Notes under the pieces: model-generated
Database searches by the model: none
What the model saw: only the letters and a program-made list of their open reading frames with translations
What the model was told of the DNA's origin: nothing
Made by a program: the position numbers and the translations under genes
Assembly (NCBI GenBank): GCA_009925805.1
Contig: RFQF01000125.1
Span: 1 to 6,096, forward strand
Length of the DNA: 6,096 nt
Direction of reading: 5' to 3'
From: Flavobacteriia bacterium
GTDB lineage: Bacteria; Bacteroidota; Bacteroidia; Flavobacteriales_D; Crocinitomicaceae
Shown: piece by piece, positions 5,795 through 6,096 of the stretch
Layout: each line of letters starts with the position of its first letter
How positions within the stretch are numbered: position 1 is the stretch's first letter

Positions 5795-6057
5795 GTCCAG
5801 AAATCATCGACCGCATTATTGAAATGGCCTGGGAAGACCGCACTCCCTTTGACGCAATTCGAGCCCAATTTCAAATCAACGAAAGTGAAGTGCGCGCCTT
5901 GATGCGCAAGGAGCTCAAACGGAGCAGTTATATTCTTTGGCGAAAACGCGTAGAAAATTCATCCTTGAAACACCTCAAAAAACGCATGGAAGGTGTTACG
6001 ACTTTCAAGGCCAATGCTCAACGTCACATAACCCTAAACAAGATCAGCAAGCGTTGA
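5791..6057 (+). CDS. DUF2805 / TIGR03643 family small protein
   Basis: An 88-residue basic protein of unknown function. The first 55 residues carry the family signature: IIDRIIEMAWEDRTPFDAI, then FQINESEVRALMRKELK and SSYILWRKRV. The middle resembles a helix-turn-helix (INESEVRALMRKEL), so nucleic-acid binding has been a reasonable guess for the family, but nothing is proven here. The tail after residue 55 is Lys/Arg-rich and shows no motif I recognise. I chose ATG 5791 because it overlaps the preceding TGA as ATGA and begins exactly where the family similarity begins; the longer frame opening at 5704 would lie inside the flavin-reductase gene and adds unrelated sequence. The coupling to a flavin reductase is in line with conserved neighbourhoods I recall for this family, often with photolyase-like genes; this is from memory. 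Confidence 0.85.
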   Translation: MSPEIIDRIIEMAWEDRTPFDAIRAQFQINESEVRALMRKELKRSSYILWRKRVENSSLKHLKKRMEGVTTFKANAQRHITLNKISKR

Positions 6058-6078
6058 GGGAATTGAAGCCCCTTCAGC

Positions 6079-6096
6079 GTCGGGTTTAAACCCGAC
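6079..6096. repeat. Perfect 18-bp palindrome at the right edge (terminator stem or dispersed repeat)
   Basis: GTCGGGTTTAAACCCGAC is self-complementary over all 18 bases and ends exactly at the window limit, 22 nt after the DUF2805 stop codon. As RNA it could fold into a 7-bp GC-rich stem with a TTAA loop, so it may be part of a terminator for the flavin-reductase operon; no T-run can be seen because the window stops. The preceding bases, GAAGCCCCTTCAGC (6065-6078), may be the outer arm of a longer inverted repeat whose other half lies beyond the edge. Confidence 0.5.

Noticed and set aside
6017..6058. Inverted repeat CTCAACG...CGTTGAG around the DUF2805 stop
   Set aside because: The 7-base arms are separated by 28 nt, mostly coding, with no T-run after; likely chance.

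Overview
The window looks like a piece of a Bacteroidota chromosome, most likely of the flavobacterial or cytophagal type. The reasons are start regions with TAnnTTTG-like -7 elements and no Shine-Dalgarno sequence, small outer-membrane beta-barrel proteins with Sec signals, a Bacteroidota-style lipoprotein, and a DUF2805/TIGR03643 protein. No rRNA, tRNA, CRISPR array, transposase or phage gene is visible. The window is gene-dense and mostly ordinary, with one damaged locus.

Layout: (1) Positions 1-1233, minus strand: a cysteine desulfurase, with the first 31 codons of a glycosyltransferase following it through a TAATG stop/start overlap and running off the left edge. (2) Positions 1234-1286: a short divergent promoter region. 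(3) Positions 1287-3631, plus strand: three envelope genes in tight coupling. The long open frame here is probably not one protein. It appears to be a frameshifted beta-barrel gene (about 1287-1842) joined to a second beta-barrel gene (1842-2429) that has its own signal peptide. An ATGA overlap then leads into a lipoprotein predicted to fold as a seven-bladed beta-propeller (2426-3631). (4) Positions 3621-5009, minus strand: a three-domain persulfide dioxygenase-rhodanese of CstB-like architecture, whose 3' end overlaps the propeller gene by 11 bp. (5) Positions 5010-5152: a divergent intergenic region with two perfect short palindromes. (6) Positions 5153-6057, plus strand: a flavin-reductase-like FMN-binding protein coupled by ATGA to a small DUF2805/TIGR03643 protein. 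(7) The right edge ends exactly on an 18-bp perfect palindrome.

How they may work together: the cysteine desulfurase makes protein-bound persulfide sulfur from cysteine, and the CstB-like enzyme clears excess low-molecular-weight persulfide or sulfide, so two genes share sulfane-sulfur chemistry, although they are not in one operon. The barrel-barrel-propeller trio looks like an uncharacterised cell-surface module and is the best candidate for something undescribed. The flavin-reductase/DUF2805 pair recalls neighbourhoods that also carry photolyase/cryptochrome genes, which cannot be tested inside this window. All family assignments come from reading motifs; no database search was run.
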